A stretch of 42,392 nucleotides of DNA from Citrobacter sp. (GCA_019415335.1 DXKH01000085.1:1-42392), one strand, 5' to 3'. Shown: positions 25,315-35,766, numbered from the stretch's first letter. Numbers and translations are program-made. Notes: a model not told the origin generated them from the letters alone.

Positions 25315-26766
25315 TTATGCCAGATCGCTTTCAGCGAAGACGGCATTGCCAGTCCGGCGATCGCTGGTACGATTACGACCTTCGTTCTTCGAACGATAAA
25401 GGCACTCGTCCGCTTCAACCATCAACGTATTGAAAACGTCCGTCAGCAAATGGGTACCGATGCTGCCATTCCCAAGACCAATGCTTACCGTCAGATAGAT
25501 ATTCTGCTGGTTCCAGATAAAGGGTTGCTGCGCGACTGCCTTACGTATATTTTCTGCCAGCAACATTCCCTCTTCGGGGTGCGTTGAGGGAACCACGACG
25601 GCAAACTCTTCCCCGCCCATACGCGCCACCAGTCCCCGGTCGCCGATAATCTCTTGAATACGCTGCGCAAATACGCTGAGCACCAGATCGCCACATTCAT
25701 GGCCGAAGTTGTCATTAATGCTCTTGAAATAGTCGATATCCAGCAGCATGACGGTAATATGTTGCGAGTGCGGATACTCCTGACGCTTCAGCGCTTCATA
25801 AAGTCCGGAACGGGAATAGACATGGGTAAGAAAATCGAAATCGGCGCGCAGGGAAACCTGCCTCATCAAGGAATTAATCGCCGCTACACTGACCGAAACC
25901 ATAATGGGGCAAATCGCCATCGTGGCAATTCCCAGTCGAGCAGAGAACATCTGCGGTGTAGACAATGGTGATGCCACCGCGATATTGATAATCGAATTTG
26001 CCACCAGCACAATTTCAACGGCGCCGGTGACAAAAGTCAGCAGACAGGTGACCTGCGGGGTATAACGCACCGCGCACCATATTAGCGCCGGCAGCGGAAA
26101 GGCCAGGCTTCCGGCACCACCAATAATGACCGATGCCAGTACCGAGATAATTAATGCCACCACCGGCATCAACTGTTCTGGTTTAAAACGTTTTACCGCG
26201 CCGGGAATACCCAGTGTCAGCATACAGGGCACAATCAGCACCCCGGTCGAGAATTGCTCGCTGAACCAGTCAGCCACCAGCGGCCAGAATGAAAGCCGGT
26301 CGATGCCAACAGAACCAATCGCACCGATTATTGCGCAGAGCAGTGCCGCAATCAGACAGTAATTAAATAAGCGTAAGGCACTGACGGGCTCATATTTATT
26401 TTTCCCCAGTCGTTTATCGCGGATCACCAGTTGGGCGACAACCACGATAAAAACCATATTGGAGAGATTAATAATCAGCGACACCCATCCCCACTCGGTA
26501 GTGATCGCATCATAACCCAGCATTGCGACGTAGCTGATAGCATAATAATGCAGTTTGTTAAGCCAGACATAGCGGGCAAAAACCCCGGCGATCACGCCGT
26601 TTAGCGGCCAGAACAGCGAGAGTTCATGCACCAGACGCAGTTCCGCGCCAATAAAATAGAACAGAGTGGTTAAAACAAAAATAGCGCTGGCGTTACGCAG
26701 TGGACGGCCTTCCTGAAACAACCGGAAAGGCGGAATGTGGAGTGCGTGCATTAAATATCTATCCAT
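25315..26766 (-). CDS. dgcF: Membrane-bound diguanylate cyclase DgcF (YneF)
   Basis: Probable diguanylate cyclase, 483 residues. The N-terminal MASE1-type integral membrane sensor has about eight hydrophobic segments (residues about 25-310, for example IFVLTTLFYFIGAEL, WPLNGVIAGVFARYVWL, FPLPALIWCAVRY). A C-terminal GGDEF domain (about 320-465) has GGEEF near 383-387, DIDYFKSINDNFGHECGD and the later SIGLG, so the active site looks intact. No RxxD inhibitory site is present five residues before GGEEF (GDRG instead). The ATG at 26766 is taken from the longest frame; ATG at 26751 is possible. A 21-base palindrome abuts the start. Confidence 0.9.
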   Translation of the reverse strand: MDRYLMHALHIPPFRLFQEGRPLRNASAIFVLTTLFYFIGAELRLVHELSLFWPLNGVIAGVFARYVWLNKLHYYAISYVAMLGYDAITTEWGWVSLIINLSNMVFIVVVAQLVIRDKRLGKNKYEPVSALRLFNYCLIAALLCAIIGAIGSVGIDRLSFWPLVADWFSEQFSTGVLIVPCMLTLGIPGAVKRFKPEQLMPVVALIISVLASVIIGGAGSLAFPLPALIWCAVRYTPQVTCLLTFVTGAVEIVLVANSIINIAVASPLSTPQMFSARLGIATMAICPIMVSVSVAAINSLMRQVSLRADFDFLTHVYSRSGLYEALKRQEYPHSQHITVMLLDIDYFKSINDNFGHECGDLVLSVFAQRIQEIIGDRGLVARMGGEEFAVVVPSTHPEEGMLLAENIRKAVAQQPFIWNQQNIYLTVSIGLGNGSIGTHLLTDVFNTLMVEADECLYRSKNEGRNRTSDRRTGNAVFAESDLA

Positions 26767-26787
26767 ATAATTGCCATTGGCAATTAT
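26767..26787. promoter_or_regulatory. 10-bp palindrome abutting the dgcF start codon
   Basis: ATAATTGCCA-T-TGGCAATTAT is a perfect inverted repeat with a single-base spacer directly before the ATG at 26766, where the ribosome site should be. It may be an operator or, since the two arms are AT-rich at the ends, a weak RNA hairpin masking initiation. Confidence 0.5.
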
Positions 26788-26945
26788 CTCTGCGTATTGA
26801 TTATATTATTTAAGAGAATAGCATGAATTATTCTCAAAGATAGTCATCCCCCGCCGCGTTACCCTGTTATTTTGTTAAATTTCGCCGTCATTAACCTTTC
26901 TTATTTTATGGGTATTTTTATGGCGCTTTTGTAACTATTTAATTA

Positions 26946-27305
26946 TTACGGTTTATTCATCTGGATAACTAACCAGTGATGGATCACGGCGACCACATAC
27001 TGCTGTTGCTCATCGCTCAACGGCTGCCCCTGGGCGATATTATGCCATTTGGCAAGACACCCACGACAGCAGGTCGCCGTGGCATGCTGGGCGATGAAAA
27101 CCGGATGACCGCGCATCGGTGTTTGTTTACCGTCATTGACCGGTGCGGCTGGTGCCAGTCGCTTCGCCACAAAATCCGCAGCATGTTGATCGATAACCTC
27201 AGCGCCTTTATCCCAGCAATACTGTCTCTCTTTCGTGCCCAGACGAAAACGGGAGCGAAACGGCGAGCGCGACAGACGGGCAAAAAGCGGATCAAACGTG
27301 TTCAT
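26946..27305 (-). CDS. yneG: DUF4186 protein YneG
   Basis: Small conserved enterobacterial protein, 119 residues. It is rich in His and Cys, with the CCRGCLAKWHNIAQGQPLSDEQQ segment and a preceding HPVFIAQHATATCC that could bind metal. The start overlaps the glsB stop by one base (TGATG), so it is translated with glsB. No membrane segment. Function unknown in E. coli as well. It keeps the glsB-yneG order of E. coli. Confidence 0.9.
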   Translation of the reverse strand: MNTFDPLFARLSRSPFRSRFRLGTKERQYCWDKGAEVIDQHAADFVAKRLAPAAPVNDGKQTPMRGHPVFIAQHATATCCRGCLAKWHNIAQGQPLSDEQQQYVVAVIHHWLVIQMNKP

Positions 27306-28231
27306 CAGTAAACTGAGCGTCCTAACCGTTGGGTAAGCTGTTCCAGAACCGCAATCCCTGCCAGTGAATTGCCGGTCGGATCCAGTTCAGGACTCCACAC
27401 GGCGATCGCCATCTCATGCGGCACGATCGCCACAATTCCCCCACCTACGCCCGATTTCGCGGGCAAGCCGACGCGCCACGCAAATTCCCCGGCATTCTGA
27501 TACATCCCGCTGGTTGCCATCAGTGCATTGATCTGTCGCGCCTGCATCGGCGTCACCACGGGTTCATTAAGATGAAAGGCTTTTCCCTGGTTAGCGAGAA
27601 AGACAAACGTCTTCGCCAGTTCCACACAACTCATTTTCAACGCGCAGTAATGAAAGTAATTTTGCAGGACCGTCGTAACGTCATGGTGAAAATTACCGAA
27701 GGATTTCATCAGCCAGGCAATGGCAGCGTTACGGGCCGAATGCTCGAACTCCGAACGGGCCACCACCGCATCATAAGCGATATCGGTCACGCCGCTTAGT
27801 GCACGAACCACTTCCAGCATGCGTTGACGCGGTGCGCTGAGTCGTCCCTGTAACATGTCGCAGACAACCAGCGCCCCGGCATTAATAAACGGATTGCGTG
27901 GGATGCCGTGCTCCATTTCCAGTTGCACCAGCGAATTAAACGGCGAACCGGACGGATCTTTCCCCACCCGTTGCCAGATCTCCTCTTCTGAATAGTGACG
28001 CATGGCCACCACCAGACTGAGCACCTTTGAAATCGACTGAATGGAAAAACGTTCTGCCGCATCCCCGGCCTGCCAGAGTTGCCCCTCCACGGTGCAAATC
28101 GCAATACCCAATCGGGAACCCTCAACCGAAGCAAGTGCAGGAATATAATCCGCCACTTTGCCCTGACCAATCAGCGGGCGAACCTCCGCCAGAATGGTCT
28201 CTAAAATTGAATTGTCCAGGGTGATTGCCAC
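27305..28231 (-). CDS. glsB: Glutaminase GlsB
   Basis: Glutaminase of the serine-dependent beta-lactamase-like family, 308 residues as in E. coli GlsB (YneH), converting glutamine to glutamate and ammonia. The catalytic SxxK is Ser66-Ile-Ser-Lys69 in [13 protein letters not shown]. Other conserved segments are [35 protein letters not shown] and the oxyanion and substrate loop [25 protein letters not shown]. Cytosolic. In E. coli it is next to sad; here a chemoreceptor gene separates them. Ammonia release contributes to acid resistance in related enzymes (GlsA); GlsB mainly serves nitrogen metabolism. Confidence 0.97.
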   Translation of the reverse strand: MAITLDNSILETILAEVRPLIGQGKVADYIPALASVEGSRLGIAICTVEGQLWQAGDAAERFSIQSISKVLSLVVAMRHYSEEEIWQRVGKDPSGSPFNSLVQLEMEHGIPRNPFINAGALVVCDMLQGRLSAPRQRMLEVVRALSGVTDIAYDAVVARSEFEHSARNAAIAWLMKSFGNFHHDVTTVLQNYFHYCALKMSCVELAKTFVFLANQGKAFHLNEPVVTPMQARQINALMATSGMYQNAGEFAWRVGLPAKSGVGGGIVAIVPHEMAIAVWSPELDPTGNSLAGIAVLEQLTQRLGRSVY

Positions 28232-28294
28232 ACCACGCTCCTTGCCTGCCGGTCTGAAAAGGGCTGCGAGTATAGCAGAGCTGAATACCTTACG

Positions 28295-29884
28295 TCAGGC
28301 CGGAAGTCGGAATCTCGCCACGGCATGAATCAACTGGTGTGACTCATTATGCAACTGCTGCGAGGAGGCGGATGCCGTATCTACCAGTTCGCGGGTGTCA
28401 CGGGCGACCAGGTTCAGCGCCTGTAGTTGACGCGTCATCTGATGAATTCGGGTTCCCTGATGCAGCGTCGCGGCTGAAATATCATTCAACGAGGCGCCCA
28501 GGTTCTCCACCAGCGCGATCACCTGCTGCAGGTTCTCTTCCAGATGCGTTACCGCGCTTGACCCTTCTTCTATCCCCTGTAGCGAATGATAGATCAGCGC
28601 CTGAATATCCTGCGTGGACTGACTGCTCTTACGCGCCAGTAGCCCCACTTCTCTTGCCACCACCGCAAAGCCGCGCCCCTGTTCACCGGCATGGGCGGCT
28701 TCAATGGCCGCGTTCAGTGCCAGAATGTTGGTCTGGAAGGCGACGTTATCAATCAGCGCAATAATCCCGCGCATCTCTGCCGAACGTGTCACGATCGCCT
28801 GCATAGAACGATTCACGGTATCCATCATTCGGTCACCACCAGCCGCAATGGCACGGGCTTCTTCCGCACGCTGATTCGCCAGTTGGGCAAACCCGCTGTT
28901 ATCTTCAACGTGGGTTTCCAGCACCGAAATATGCGAGGTGACGTTATTCAGTTCTTCGTTCTGTTTCGCCGACTGCTGATACAAGCGCATATTATTTTGC
29001 GCCAGCCTCTCGATATTGTCGGCCATCGCCGTGGTCGCCTCGCTGACCTGCTGGACTAACTCGCGCAACCCCTGCTGCATTGCGCCGATACGCACGTGGA
29101 GTTGCGACACTTCCCGATTCGACCCAGGCACCGCGGGGAGCGGTTGTGAGAGATCGCCTGCTGCCAGAACATCAATATGCGCGATCAGTCGACGCAGCGG
29201 AGAAATCACCCAGCGCGACATTCCCCACCAGACGGCAATCGCAACGATCAGCAGCATCACCGGCAGTAATAAGAACAGATGCTGGAGATCGAGTAGACGG
29301 TCCAGCAGTTGTTGTCGTCCACTCTCTCGTTCCTGGGCTGTGACCTTTTGCACTCTGGCATAGTTATCGTTGAAGTCGGCCTGAAACGCCTGAATGGGCA
29401 CCGCAAAGAACGCATCGATCGACTGCGTCTTACTTAACCCTGTCACCTGCTCCTGGATACCGCCGCTAAAGCGCTGATAACTATCAACCAACCCGTCGTC
29501 CGCCTGCGGGTTCATTTCGCGCCAGGCCTGCCACGCGGTTGTCGACTGGGTTAACGCCTGCCGGGCTTCGTCGATCAACGGCTGCCAGCTTCCTTCAGAA
29601 CCCGTAGCGGCGTCCTGCATAAAGTAGACGCCCGCCCGATTGAGCAGATCGCTGGCGGTCAGAAGCGCAATCCGCGCCTCTTCGACTTTTGTCTGCTGAC
29701 GCAGCGCCAGTTGGTTACGCTGTTCATTTTCCCGGGCCTGGCTGACGGAAAACGACAGCATCAGTGATGAGGTCAGTTGTAGAACGGAGAACAGCGCAAT
29801 GATGCAAAAAATCCCGGCCAACAGGCCAAACTGCTGCGGTAGAAAACGGCGCGCCAGGCGACGTAAAATTTGAGTTAAGTTCAT
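28295..29884 (-). CDS. Methyl-accepting chemotaxis protein, Tar-type sensor, atypical tip
   Basis: Chemoreceptor, 529 residues from the ATG at 29884 (GAAGAA upstream; a longer in-frame ATG at 29938 precedes it). TM1 is about 18-40, a four-helix Tar/Tsr-like periplasmic domain about 42-215 ([20 protein letters not shown] resembles the ligand-binding helix of Tap/Tar), TM2 about 218-238, HAMP about 240-290, then the cytoplasmic hairpin. The tip reads [20 protein letters not shown] and [20 protein letters not shown]. His398 replaces the near-invariant Arg (Tsr R388), and the EVR of the descending arm is EVG. The C-terminus lacks NWETF. Ligand unknown. It interrupts the E. coli glsB-sad adjacency. 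Confidence 0.9.
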   Translation of the reverse strand: MNLTQILRRLARRFLPQQFGLLAGIFCIIALFSVLQLTSSLMLSFSVSQARENEQRNQLALRQQTKVEEARIALLTASDLLNRAGVYFMQDAATGSEGSWQPLIDEARQALTQSTTAWQAWREMNPQADDGLVDSYQRFSGGIQEQVTGLSKTQSIDAFFAVPIQAFQADFNDNYARVQKVTAQERESGRQQLLDRLLDLQHLFLLLPVMLLIVAIAVWWGMSRWVISPLRRLIAHIDVLAAGDLSQPLPAVPGSNREVSQLHVRIGAMQQGLRELVQQVSEATTAMADNIERLAQNNMRLYQQSAKQNEELNNVTSHISVLETHVEDNSGFAQLANQRAEEARAIAAGGDRMMDTVNRSMQAIVTRSAEMRGIIALIDNVAFQTNILALNAAIEAAHAGEQGRGFAVVAREVGLLARKSSQSTQDIQALIYHSLQGIEEGSSAVTHLEENLQQVIALVENLGASLNDISAATLHQGTRIHQMTRQLQALNLVARDTRELVDTASASSQQLHNESHQLIHAVARFRLPA

Positions 29885-29960
29885 AATATTCTTCAGTATC
29901 AACACGTTAAACGCGAGTCTACGAAGCGTAAATGACAAAACTATGGCAGAAATGTGACAA

Positions 29961-29978
29961 GGCGCCCCGCAGAGCGCC
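29961..29978 (-). terminator. Weak hairpin after sad
   Basis: GGCGC and GCGCC pair around an eight-base loop just 8 bases past the sad stop; the following TTGTC is a weak T-rich tail. Confidence 0.4.
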
Positions 29979-29985
29979 GGAAAGA

Positions 29986-31374
29986 TCAGCGTCGGTTCTT
30001 CCAGACAGTCTGTACGTTACAAAATTCATGCAGACCAAAGTGCGAGAGTTCACGACCAAAACCGCTCTTCTTCACACCACCAAACGCCACCCGGGCATCG
30101 CTGGCGCTAAAGCCATTAATAAAGACACCGCCGCATTCCAGACGCGCGGCCATTTCCTGTGCCCGGGCGTCATCGGCAGTAAAGAGGGTGGCGGACAAAC
30201 CAAAATCGCTGTTGTTTGCCAGCTCCAGCGCATGTTCGGCACTTTTCGCTACGGTGATCGCCGCAACCGGCCCGAAAAGTTCCTCGCGAAACGCGGTCAT
30301 TCCAGGGGTCACATTCGCCAGAACAGTGGCCGGATAATAGTTTCCGGCTCCTGAAGGCTTCTCGCCGCCAAGCAGTAACTGAGCGCCTTCGGCAATCGTA
30401 GCCAGTACCTGCTGATGCAGTTCATCACGCAGATCGGCACGCGCCATCGGCCCGAGATCGCTCTCCTCCGCCAGCGGATCGCCCTGCTTCAGCGCGCCCG
30501 CTTCCGCCACAAAGCGCTCAATAAAGGATTTTGCGATCCCCTCTTCAAGGATAAAACGTTTTGCCGCCGCACAAACCTGCCCGGTATTCTGATAGCGTCC
30601 GGCCACTGCTGCCTTCACCGCCAGATCCAGATCGGCATCGTTAAGCACAATAAACGGGTCGGAACCGCCCAACTCCAGCACACATTTTTTCAATGCCGCC
30701 CCCGCCTGAGCGCCAATGGCTGCCCCGGCTCGCACGCTACCGGTCACCGTCACCGCCGCAATTCGTGCATCGTTAATCAACGTGCTGACGCCCTGATTAT
30801 CTGCATTCAGCCAGCCGTAAACGCCAGCGGGTATCGCCGCATCAGTAAAGACCTGGCTGATGATTTTTGCGCAGCCGGTAACATTTGGCGCAGGCTTAAG
30901 CAGATAGCCATTCCCGGCCAGTAAAATGGGAACCGCCCCGCGCAGCACCTGCCACAGCGGAAAGTTCCACGGCATGACCGCCAGAATGGTACCTAACGGA
31001 CGGTACTCAATCACCGCCTGTTGGTTTTCCACCTGCGTGGGTTCGGCATCCAGCATCGCCGGGCCGTGTTCTGCATACCAGTCACACAACGCCGCCGATT
31101 TTGCCACCTCGGCACGCGCCTGATTAATCGGTTTGCCCATCTCACGGGTAATGCACTGCGCCATCGCTTCGCCATGCACACGTAAGGCCTGGCCGATGTC
31201 GCGTAGTTTCTGCGCCCGATATGCCACCGTGGTCTGTTTCCAGTCGCGAAATCCCGCAGCCGCGAGCTGTAGCGCCTGTTCAATGTCCTGGGCCGTAGAC
31301 CACGGCAGCGCTGAAAGGGATTCACCAGTATGTGGGTTAATGGAAATGGCATGGGTTGCCGATGAAATCGTCAT
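29986..31374 (-). CDS. sad: Succinate-semialdehyde dehydrogenase (NAD+) Sad
   Basis: Aldehyde dehydrogenase, 462 residues, E. coli Sad (YneI) orthologue. It oxidises succinate semialdehyde to succinate, in GABA and putrescine breakdown. The NAD-binding region has the [16 protein letters not shown] signature and the [17 protein letters not shown] loop. The general base Glu lies in [10 protein letters not shown], and the catalytic Cys in [12 protein letters not shown]. The C-terminus is [23 protein letters not shown]. Divergent from ptrR, whose product regulates sad in E. coli, with 99 bases between the starts. Confidence 0.97.
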   Translation of the reverse strand: MTISSATHAISINPHTGESLSALPWSTAQDIEQALQLAAAGFRDWKQTTVAYRAQKLRDIGQALRVHGEAMAQCITREMGKPINQARAEVAKSAALCDWYAEHGPAMLDAEPTQVENQQAVIEYRPLGTILAVMPWNFPLWQVLRGAVPILLAGNGYLLKPAPNVTGCAKIISQVFTDAAIPAGVYGWLNADNQGVSTLINDARIAAVTVTGSVRAGAAIGAQAGAALKKCVLELGGSDPFIVLNDADLDLAVKAAVAGRYQNTGQVCAAAKRFILEEGIAKSFIERFVAEAGALKQGDPLAEESDLGPMARADLRDELHQQVLATIAEGAQLLLGGEKPSGAGNYYPATVLANVTPGMTAFREELFGPVAAITVAKSAEHALELANNSDFGLSATLFTADDARAQEMAARLECGGVFINGFSASDARVAFGGVKKSGFGRELSHFGLHEFCNVQTVWKNRR

Positions 31375-31473
31375 ACAGTCTCTCCGTCGTTCCTGATGTC
31401 ATTATCATGGACGCATTTACTCTTTCCGGAAAATGAATAATATTAACCAAACCATTCACGAAAAGAGAAAACT

Positions 31474-32334
31474 ATGGATCTGACCCAACTGGAGATGTTT
31501 AACGCGGTCGCCGAAACGGGCAGCATCACCCAGGCGGCGGCGAAGGTGCATCGTGTCCCCTCCAATCTCACCACCCGCATTCGCCAACTGGAGGCTGACC
31601 TCGGCGTCGATCTGTTTATTCGCGAGAACCAGCGACTGCGCCTGTCCCCCGCCGGGCACAACTTTCTGCGCTACAGTCAGCAGATCCTCGCACTGGTTGA
31701 CGAGGCGCGGATGGTTGTCGCCGGCGATGAACCCCAGGGGCTATTCTCGCTGGGTGCGCTGGAGAGCACGGCCGCCGTGCGCATACCGGCCACGCTTGCC
31801 CGCTACAATCAACGTTACCCCAAAATCCAGTTCTCTTTGGCGACCGGCCCCTCTGGCAACATGCTGGACGGGGTGCTTGAAGGTCATCTCAATGCCGCCT
31901 TTGTCGATGGACCGATTACCCACCCAGGCCTTGAAGGAATGCCGGTGTATCAGGAGGAGATGATGGTAGTCACGCCGCACGGTCACCCGCCGGTGACGCG
32001 CGCCAGCGAGGTCAATGGCAGTCACATTTACGCCTTTCGCGCCAACTGTTCCTATCGCCGCCATTTCGAAAGCTGGTTTCATGCCGATCGGGCAATGCCG
32101 GGCACGATCCACGAAATGGAGTCCTATCACGGCATGCTGGCCTGTGTGATTGCCGGTGCCGGTATCGCGCTGATCCCCCGTTCGATGCTGGAAAGTATGC
32201 CCGGACATCAGCAGGTCGACGCCTGGCCGCTGTCCGGGAACTGGCGTTGGCTGACAACCTGGCTGGTCTGGCGGCGCGGGGCGAAGATGCGCCAACTGGA
32301 GGCGTTCATTGAGCTGTTGACGGAACAGAGCTAA
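31474..32334 (+). CDS. ptrR: LysR-family regulator PtrR (YneJ)
   Basis: LysR-type transcription factor, 286 residues. The N-terminal helix-turn-helix (about 1-60) reads [20 protein letters not shown], then [28 protein letters not shown]. The effector-binding domain (about 90-280) has [27 protein letters not shown] and [18 protein letters not shown]. Divergent from sad, as in E. coli, where PtrR is tied to putrescine/GABA utilisation. Strong orthology by gene order. Confidence 0.93.
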   Translation: MDLTQLEMFNAVAETGSITQAAAKVHRVPSNLTTRIRQLEADLGVDLFIRENQRLRLSPAGHNFLRYSQQILALVDEARMVVAGDEPQGLFSLGALESTAAVRIPATLARYNQRYPKIQFSLATGPSGNMLDGVLEGHLNAAFVDGPITHPGLEGMPVYQEEMMVVTPHGHPPVTRASEVNGSHIYAFRANCSYRRHFESWFHADRAMPGTIHEMESYHGMLACVIAGAGIALIPRSMLESMPGHQQVDAWPLSGNWRWLTTWLVWRRGAKMRQLEAFIELLTEQS

Positions 32335-32427
32335 AAACGGGATCTGAATCACAAAACGGTTGTCTTTTCATCAGCAAACGTTTTAAGATCCCTGTCTCTC
32401 CTTTTCGCAACGAACCGATTCATCCTT

Positions 32428-33624
32428 ATGACAACTCAAACGGTTTCCCGCAAAGTCGCGTGGTTACGGGTCGTTACGCTGGCCATCGCGGCGTTTATTT
32501 TCAATACCACAGAATTTGTTCCCGTGGGCCTGCTTTCCGACATCGCACAGAGTTTTAATATGCAGACCGCGCAGGTCGGGATCATGCTGACGATCTATGC
32601 CTGGGTTGTCGCGCTGCTGTCCCTGCCGTTCATGTTGCTGACCAGCCAGGTTGAGCGGCGTAAGCTGCTGATATGCCTGTTTGCACTGTTCATCGCCAGC
32701 CATGTGCTCTCTTTCCTGGCGTGGAACTTCACCGTGCTGGTGATAAGCCGTATCGGGATTGCCTTTGCGCATGCGATCTTCTGGTCGATTACCGCCTCAC
32801 TGGCGATCCGCCTTGCCCCTGCGGGTAAACGCGCTCAGGCATTAAGTTTACTTGCCACCGGTACGGCGCTGGCGATGGTACTGGGCTTACCGCTCGGTCG
32901 TATTGTTGGCCAGTATTTTGGCTGGCGAACCACCTTCTTCGCCATCGGCATGGGCGCGTTAATCACTCTGATTTGCCTGATCAAACTGCTGCCGAAATTG
33001 CCCAGCGAACACTCTGGCTCACTGAAAAGTCTGCCGCTATTATTCCGTCGTCCGGCGCTGATGAGCCTCTATCTGTTAACGGTGGTGGTGGTGACGGCGC
33101 ACTACACCGCGTACAGCTATATCGAACCGTTTGTACAGACCGTTGCCGGGCTGAGCGCGAATTTCGCCACCGTACTGTTACTGGTGCTGGGTGGCGCGGG
33201 CATTATCGGCAGCGTTATCTTTGGTAAGCTCGGCAATCACCATGCCTCAGCGCTTATTAGCATCGCCATCGCGCTGCTGCTGGCCTGTCTGGTGCTGCTG
33301 CTACCTGCCGCTGACAGTGAATCTCACCTGGCGGTTCTGAGCATTTTCTGGGGGATTGCCATCATGGTGATTGGCCTCGGGATGCAGGTAAAAGTGCTGG
33401 CGCTGGCCCCGGATGCCACGGATGTGGCGATGGCACTGTTCTCCGGCATTTTCAATATTGGTATTGGCGCGGGCGCGCTGGTGGGAAATCAGGTGAGTCT
33501 GCACTGGTCAATGTCAACCATTGGCTACGTGGGCGCCGTTCCGGCGCTTGCCGCGCTGATCTGGTCGGTTATTATCTTCCGTAAATGGCCGGTCTCGTTA
33601 GAAGAACAGCCACAGCATTCCTGA
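32428..33624 (+). CDS. sotB: Sugar efflux transporter SotB
   Basis: MFS exporter (YdeA), 398 residues, with twelve hydrophobic helices. E. coli SotB exports arabinose and related sugars and lowers their intracellular accumulation. The N-terminus has the [24 protein letters not shown] helix, and the MFS motif A-like loop is [18 protein letters not shown] central loop [20 protein letters not shown] divides the two halves. Ends EEQPQHS. The gene has its own terminator, which overlaps the marC stop. Confidence 0.96.
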   Translation: MTTQTVSRKVAWLRVVTLAIAAFIFNTTEFVPVGLLSDIAQSFNMQTAQVGIMLTIYAWVVALLSLPFMLLTSQVERRKLLICLFALFIASHVLSFLAWNFTVLVISRIGIAFAHAIFWSITASLAIRLAPAGKRAQALSLLATGTALAMVLGLPLGRIVGQYFGWRTTFFAIGMGALITLICLIKLLPKLPSEHSGSLKSLPLLFRRPALMSLYLLTVVVVTAHYTAYSYIEPFVQTVAGLSANFATVLLLVLGGAGIIGSVIFGKLGNHHASALISIAIALLLACLVLLLPAADSESHLAVLSIFWGIAIMVIGLGMQVKVLALAPDATDVAMALFSGIFNIGIGAGALVGNQVSLHWSMSTIGYVGAVPALAALIWSVIIFRKWPVSLEEQPQHS

Positions 33625-33629
33625 CAGAC

Positions 33630-33658
33630 AGCCCGGTCATTATGACCGGGCTTTTTTT
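33630..33658 (+). terminator. Rho-independent terminator of sotB
   Basis: AGCCCGGTCAT and ATGACCGGGCT form an 11-bp palindrome with a T-run at 33652-33658, just after sotB. It overlaps the end of marC. Confidence 0.85.
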
Positions 33659-34319
33659 AGTAGGTTTTAATGATTTCCAGCACGCCATTAATAATAAACT
33701 GCACGCCCATACAAACCAGCAGGAAGCCCATCAAGCGGGAAATGGCTTCAATGCCGCCCTTGCCCACCAGACGCATAATCGCCCCGGAACTGCGCAAGCA
33801 CCCCCACAGGATCACCGCCACCAGCGCAAAAATGAGCGGCGGCGCGACGGTAATCACCCAGTCCGGAAAATCAGTGCCATGGCGTACCGTTGAGGCGGAG
33901 CTGATAATCATCGCAATGGTTCCTGGCCCCGCCGTGCTCGGCATCGCCAGCGGCACAAAAGCGATGTTGGCAGTCGGCTCGTCTTCCAGTTCCTCCGACT
34001 TACTCCGCGCCTCCGGCGATTCATGCGCTTTTTGCTGCGGAAACAGCATGCGGAAACCGATAAACGCCACAATTAAACCCCCGGCGATACGCAAGCCCGG
34101 AATGGAGATCCCGAAAGTATTCATCACCAGTTGGCCCGCATAATAGGCCACCATCATGATGGCGAACACGTAAACCGAAGCCATTAGCGACTGGTGGTTG
34201 CGTTCCGTACTGTTCATGTTCCCGGCAAGGCCGAGAAACAGCGCGACGGTCGTCAGCGGATTCGCCAGTGGCAGAATCACCACCAGCCCCAGCCCTATTG
34301 CTTTAAACAAATCCATCAT
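33657..34319 (-). CDS. marC: MarC family inner-membrane protein
   Basis: Six-helix membrane protein, 220 residues from the ATG at 34319, chosen because E. coli MarC starts at the equivalent [14 protein letters not shown]; upstream ATGs at 34346 and 34331 are in frame. Helices at about 6-26, 42-62, 68-88, 118-138, 150-172 and 190-212. The soluble loop [21 protein letters not shown] is conserved. Despite its name it does not contribute to multidrug resistance in E. coli. Divergent from marRAB, sharing the mar operator region. Confidence 0.95.
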   Translation of the reverse strand: MMDLFKAIGLGLVVILPLANPLTTVALFLGLAGNMNSTERNHQSLMASVYVFAIMMVAYYAGQLVMNTFGISIPGLRIAGGLIVAFIGFRMLFPQQKAHESPEARSKSEELEDEPTANIAFVPLAMPSTAGPGTIAMIISSASTVRHGTDFPDWVITVAPPLIFALVAVILWGCLRSSGAIMRLVGKGGIEAISRLMGFLLVCMGVQFIINGVLEIIKTY

Positions 34320-34480
34320 ATTGGCCGTCATTCCTGTTTCACTCATGTATTAGCGGCAAGTATAAGTGGAAAACCATGAAGTTAGCCATTCTGACGCTGT
34401 AAGCATTCGTTATCGCGAAGAGGCATAACCAGTAATTATCATTAACAAAATGAAATGTGATGCAGAGCACGTCTTTTCGC

Positions 34481-34503
34481 TTTTAGCAAAACGTGTGATC
34501 GGT
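34481..34503 (+). promoter_or_regulatory. Marbox of the marRAB promoter
   Basis: TTTTAGCAAAACGTGTGATC closely matches the E. coli marRAB marbox (GCAAAACGTG kept). Its position ahead of the -35 fits class II or I activation by MarA, SoxS and Rob. Boundaries approximate. Confidence 0.7.
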
Positions 34504-34515
34504 AAATCCATTCGT

Positions 34516-34544
34516 TTGACTTATAGTTGCCTGGGCAATATTAT
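34516..34544 (+). promoter_or_regulatory. marRAB promoter
   Basis: A perfect -35 TTGACT (34516-34521, one mismatch from TTGACA), a 17-base spacer and a -10 TATTAT (34539-34544). Same layout as E. coli marRAB. Confidence 0.85.
34527..34538. promoter_or_regulatory. MarR operator site I
   Basis: TTGCCTGGGCAA palindrome between -35 and -10. MarR bound here blocks the promoter. Confidence 0.85.
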
Positions 34545-34561
34545 CTGCCGTAACTAACTAC

Positions 34562-34573
34562 TTGCCAGGGCAA
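34562..34573. promoter_or_regulatory. MarR operator site II
   Basis: TTGCCAGGGCAA palindrome downstream of -10, just before the marR start. Same arrangement as E. coli. Confidence 0.85.
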
Positions 34574-34578
34574 CCATT

Positions 34579-35013
34579 GTGAAAAGCACCAGTGACTTAT
34601 TCAATGAAATCATCCCACTGGGGCGCTTGATCTACATGGTCAATCAGAAGAAAGATCGTCTGTTGAACGACTATCTCTCACCGCTGGATATCACGGCAGC
34701 ACAGTTTAAGGTGCTCTGCTCTATCCGTTGTGCGGGCTGCATTACCCCGGTTGAACTGAAAAAAGTGCTGTCTGTCGATCTCGGCGCCCTGACGCGCATG
34801 CTCGATCGTCTGGTCTGCAAAGGCTGGATTGACAGACTACCTAACCCGAATGACAAACGCGGTGTGCTGGTGAAACTCACCGAACACGGCGCGGCAATTT
34901 GTGAGCAATGTCATCAATTAGTAGGACAAGACCTGCACCAGGAATTAACAAAAAACTTAACGGCGGACGAAGTGGCAACGCTTGAGCATTTGCTTAAGAA
35001 AGTACTGCCGTAA
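34579..35013 (+). CDS. marR: Multiple-antibiotic-resistance repressor MarR
   Basis: MarR-family winged-helix repressor, 144 residues, starting at GTG (34579) as in E. coli. It binds the two palindromes just upstream and releases them on salicylate or phenolic signals. Winged helix-turn-helix spans about 55-100 ([50 protein letters not shown]). Cysteines at CSIRCAGC and CEQCHQL, including the Cys equivalent linked to copper sensing, are kept. No ribosome-site mutation or premature stop is seen. First gene of marRAB. Confidence 0.98.
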   Translation: MKSTSDLFNEIIPLGRLIYMVNQKKDRLLNDYLSPLDITAAQFKVLCSIRCAGCITPVELKKVLSVDLGALTRMLDRLVCKGWIDRLPNPNDKRGVLVKLTEHGAAICEQCHQLVGQDLHQELTKNLTADEVATLEHLLKKVLP

Positions 35014-35032
35014 AACAAGAAGAGGTATGACG

Positions 35033-35413
35033 ATGTCCAGACGCAATACTGACGCTATCACCATTCATAGCATTTTGGACTGGATCGAGGATAACCTGGA
35101 ATCGCCGCTCTCACTGGAAAAAGTGTCTGAGCGTTCAGGTTACTCCAAATGGCACCTGCAACGGATGTTCAAAAAAGAGACCGGCCATTCATTAGGCCAG
35201 TACATCCGCAGCCGTAAAATGACCGAAATAGCGCAAAAATTAAAAGAGAGTAACGAGCCGATTTTATATCTGGCTGAACGTTACGGTTTCGAGTCGCAGC
35301 AGACGCTGACCCGGACATTCAAAAACTATTTCGACGTTCCGCCGCATAAATACCGTATCACCAATATGCACGGCGAATCGCGCTACTTGCTTCCGCTGAA
35401 TCATTGTAACTAA
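35033..35413 (+). CDS. marA: AraC-family activator MarA
   Basis: Global activator of multidrug, oxidative-stress and solvent resistance genes (for example acrAB, tolC, micF), 126 residues. The ATG at 35033 is chosen ([10 protein letters not shown]); another ATG two codons upstream lies too near AAGAAGAGG. Two helix-turn-helix motifs: [25 protein letters not shown] (N-terminal) and [34 protein letters not shown] (C-terminal). Almost identical to E. coli/Salmonella MarA except the tail [16 protein letters not shown]. Second gene of the operon, 19 bases after marR. Confidence 0.98.
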   Translation: MSRRNTDAITIHSILDWIEDNLESPLSLEKVSERSGYSKWHLQRMFKKETGHSLGQYIRSRKMTEIAQKLKESNEPILYLAERYGFESQQTLTRTFKNYFDVPPHKYRITNMHGESRYLLPLNHCN

Positions 35414-35446
35414 CCATCGCCTGTAAACGACGTAATCGAGGAAATC

Positions 35447-35665
35447 ATGAAACTGTTGTCTTCTGCAATGCTGGCCCTGCTGCTTGTTGTCTCAGGTCAG
35501 AGCGTTGCGGAGCAATCCGCGCAGTCCACCACGACAAACAGTCGTGACACGATGATTGTCCCCACTTCTCAGGAACAGTCGCCGTTTGATTTTAACCACA
35601 TGGGTGCGGGAAGCGATAAGTCCGACGAACTGGGCGTGCCCTATTACAACCGGCACAGCCTGTGA
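35447..35665 (+). CDS. marB: Periplasmic protein MarB
   Basis: Small exported protein, 72 residues, with a signal peptide (about 1-21: MKLLSSAMLALLLVVSGQSVA). The conserved tail is PFDFNHMGAGSDKSDELGVPYYN. In E. coli MarB lowers marA transcription through an unknown route. Third gene of marRAB, 33 bases after marA, followed by a terminator. Confidence 0.95.
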   Translation: MKLLSSAMLALLLVVSGQSVAEQSAQSTTTNSRDTMIVPTSQEQSPFDFNHMGAGSDKSDELGVPYYNRHSL

Positions 35666-35674
35666 TTCGTTTTC

Positions 35675-35702
35675 GCCCTGCTGAAAAGCGGGGCTTTTTT
35701 TT
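35675..35702 (+). terminator. Rho-independent terminator of marRAB
   Basis: GCCCTGCT-GAAA-AGCGGGGC (one G-T pair) is followed by eight T. Confidence 0.9.
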
Positions 35703-35766
35703 GCCAATAGCGATGGCCTGATAAACGCAGCGCCATCACAGCACTAATCGCCGGGCTTAATCCGTC

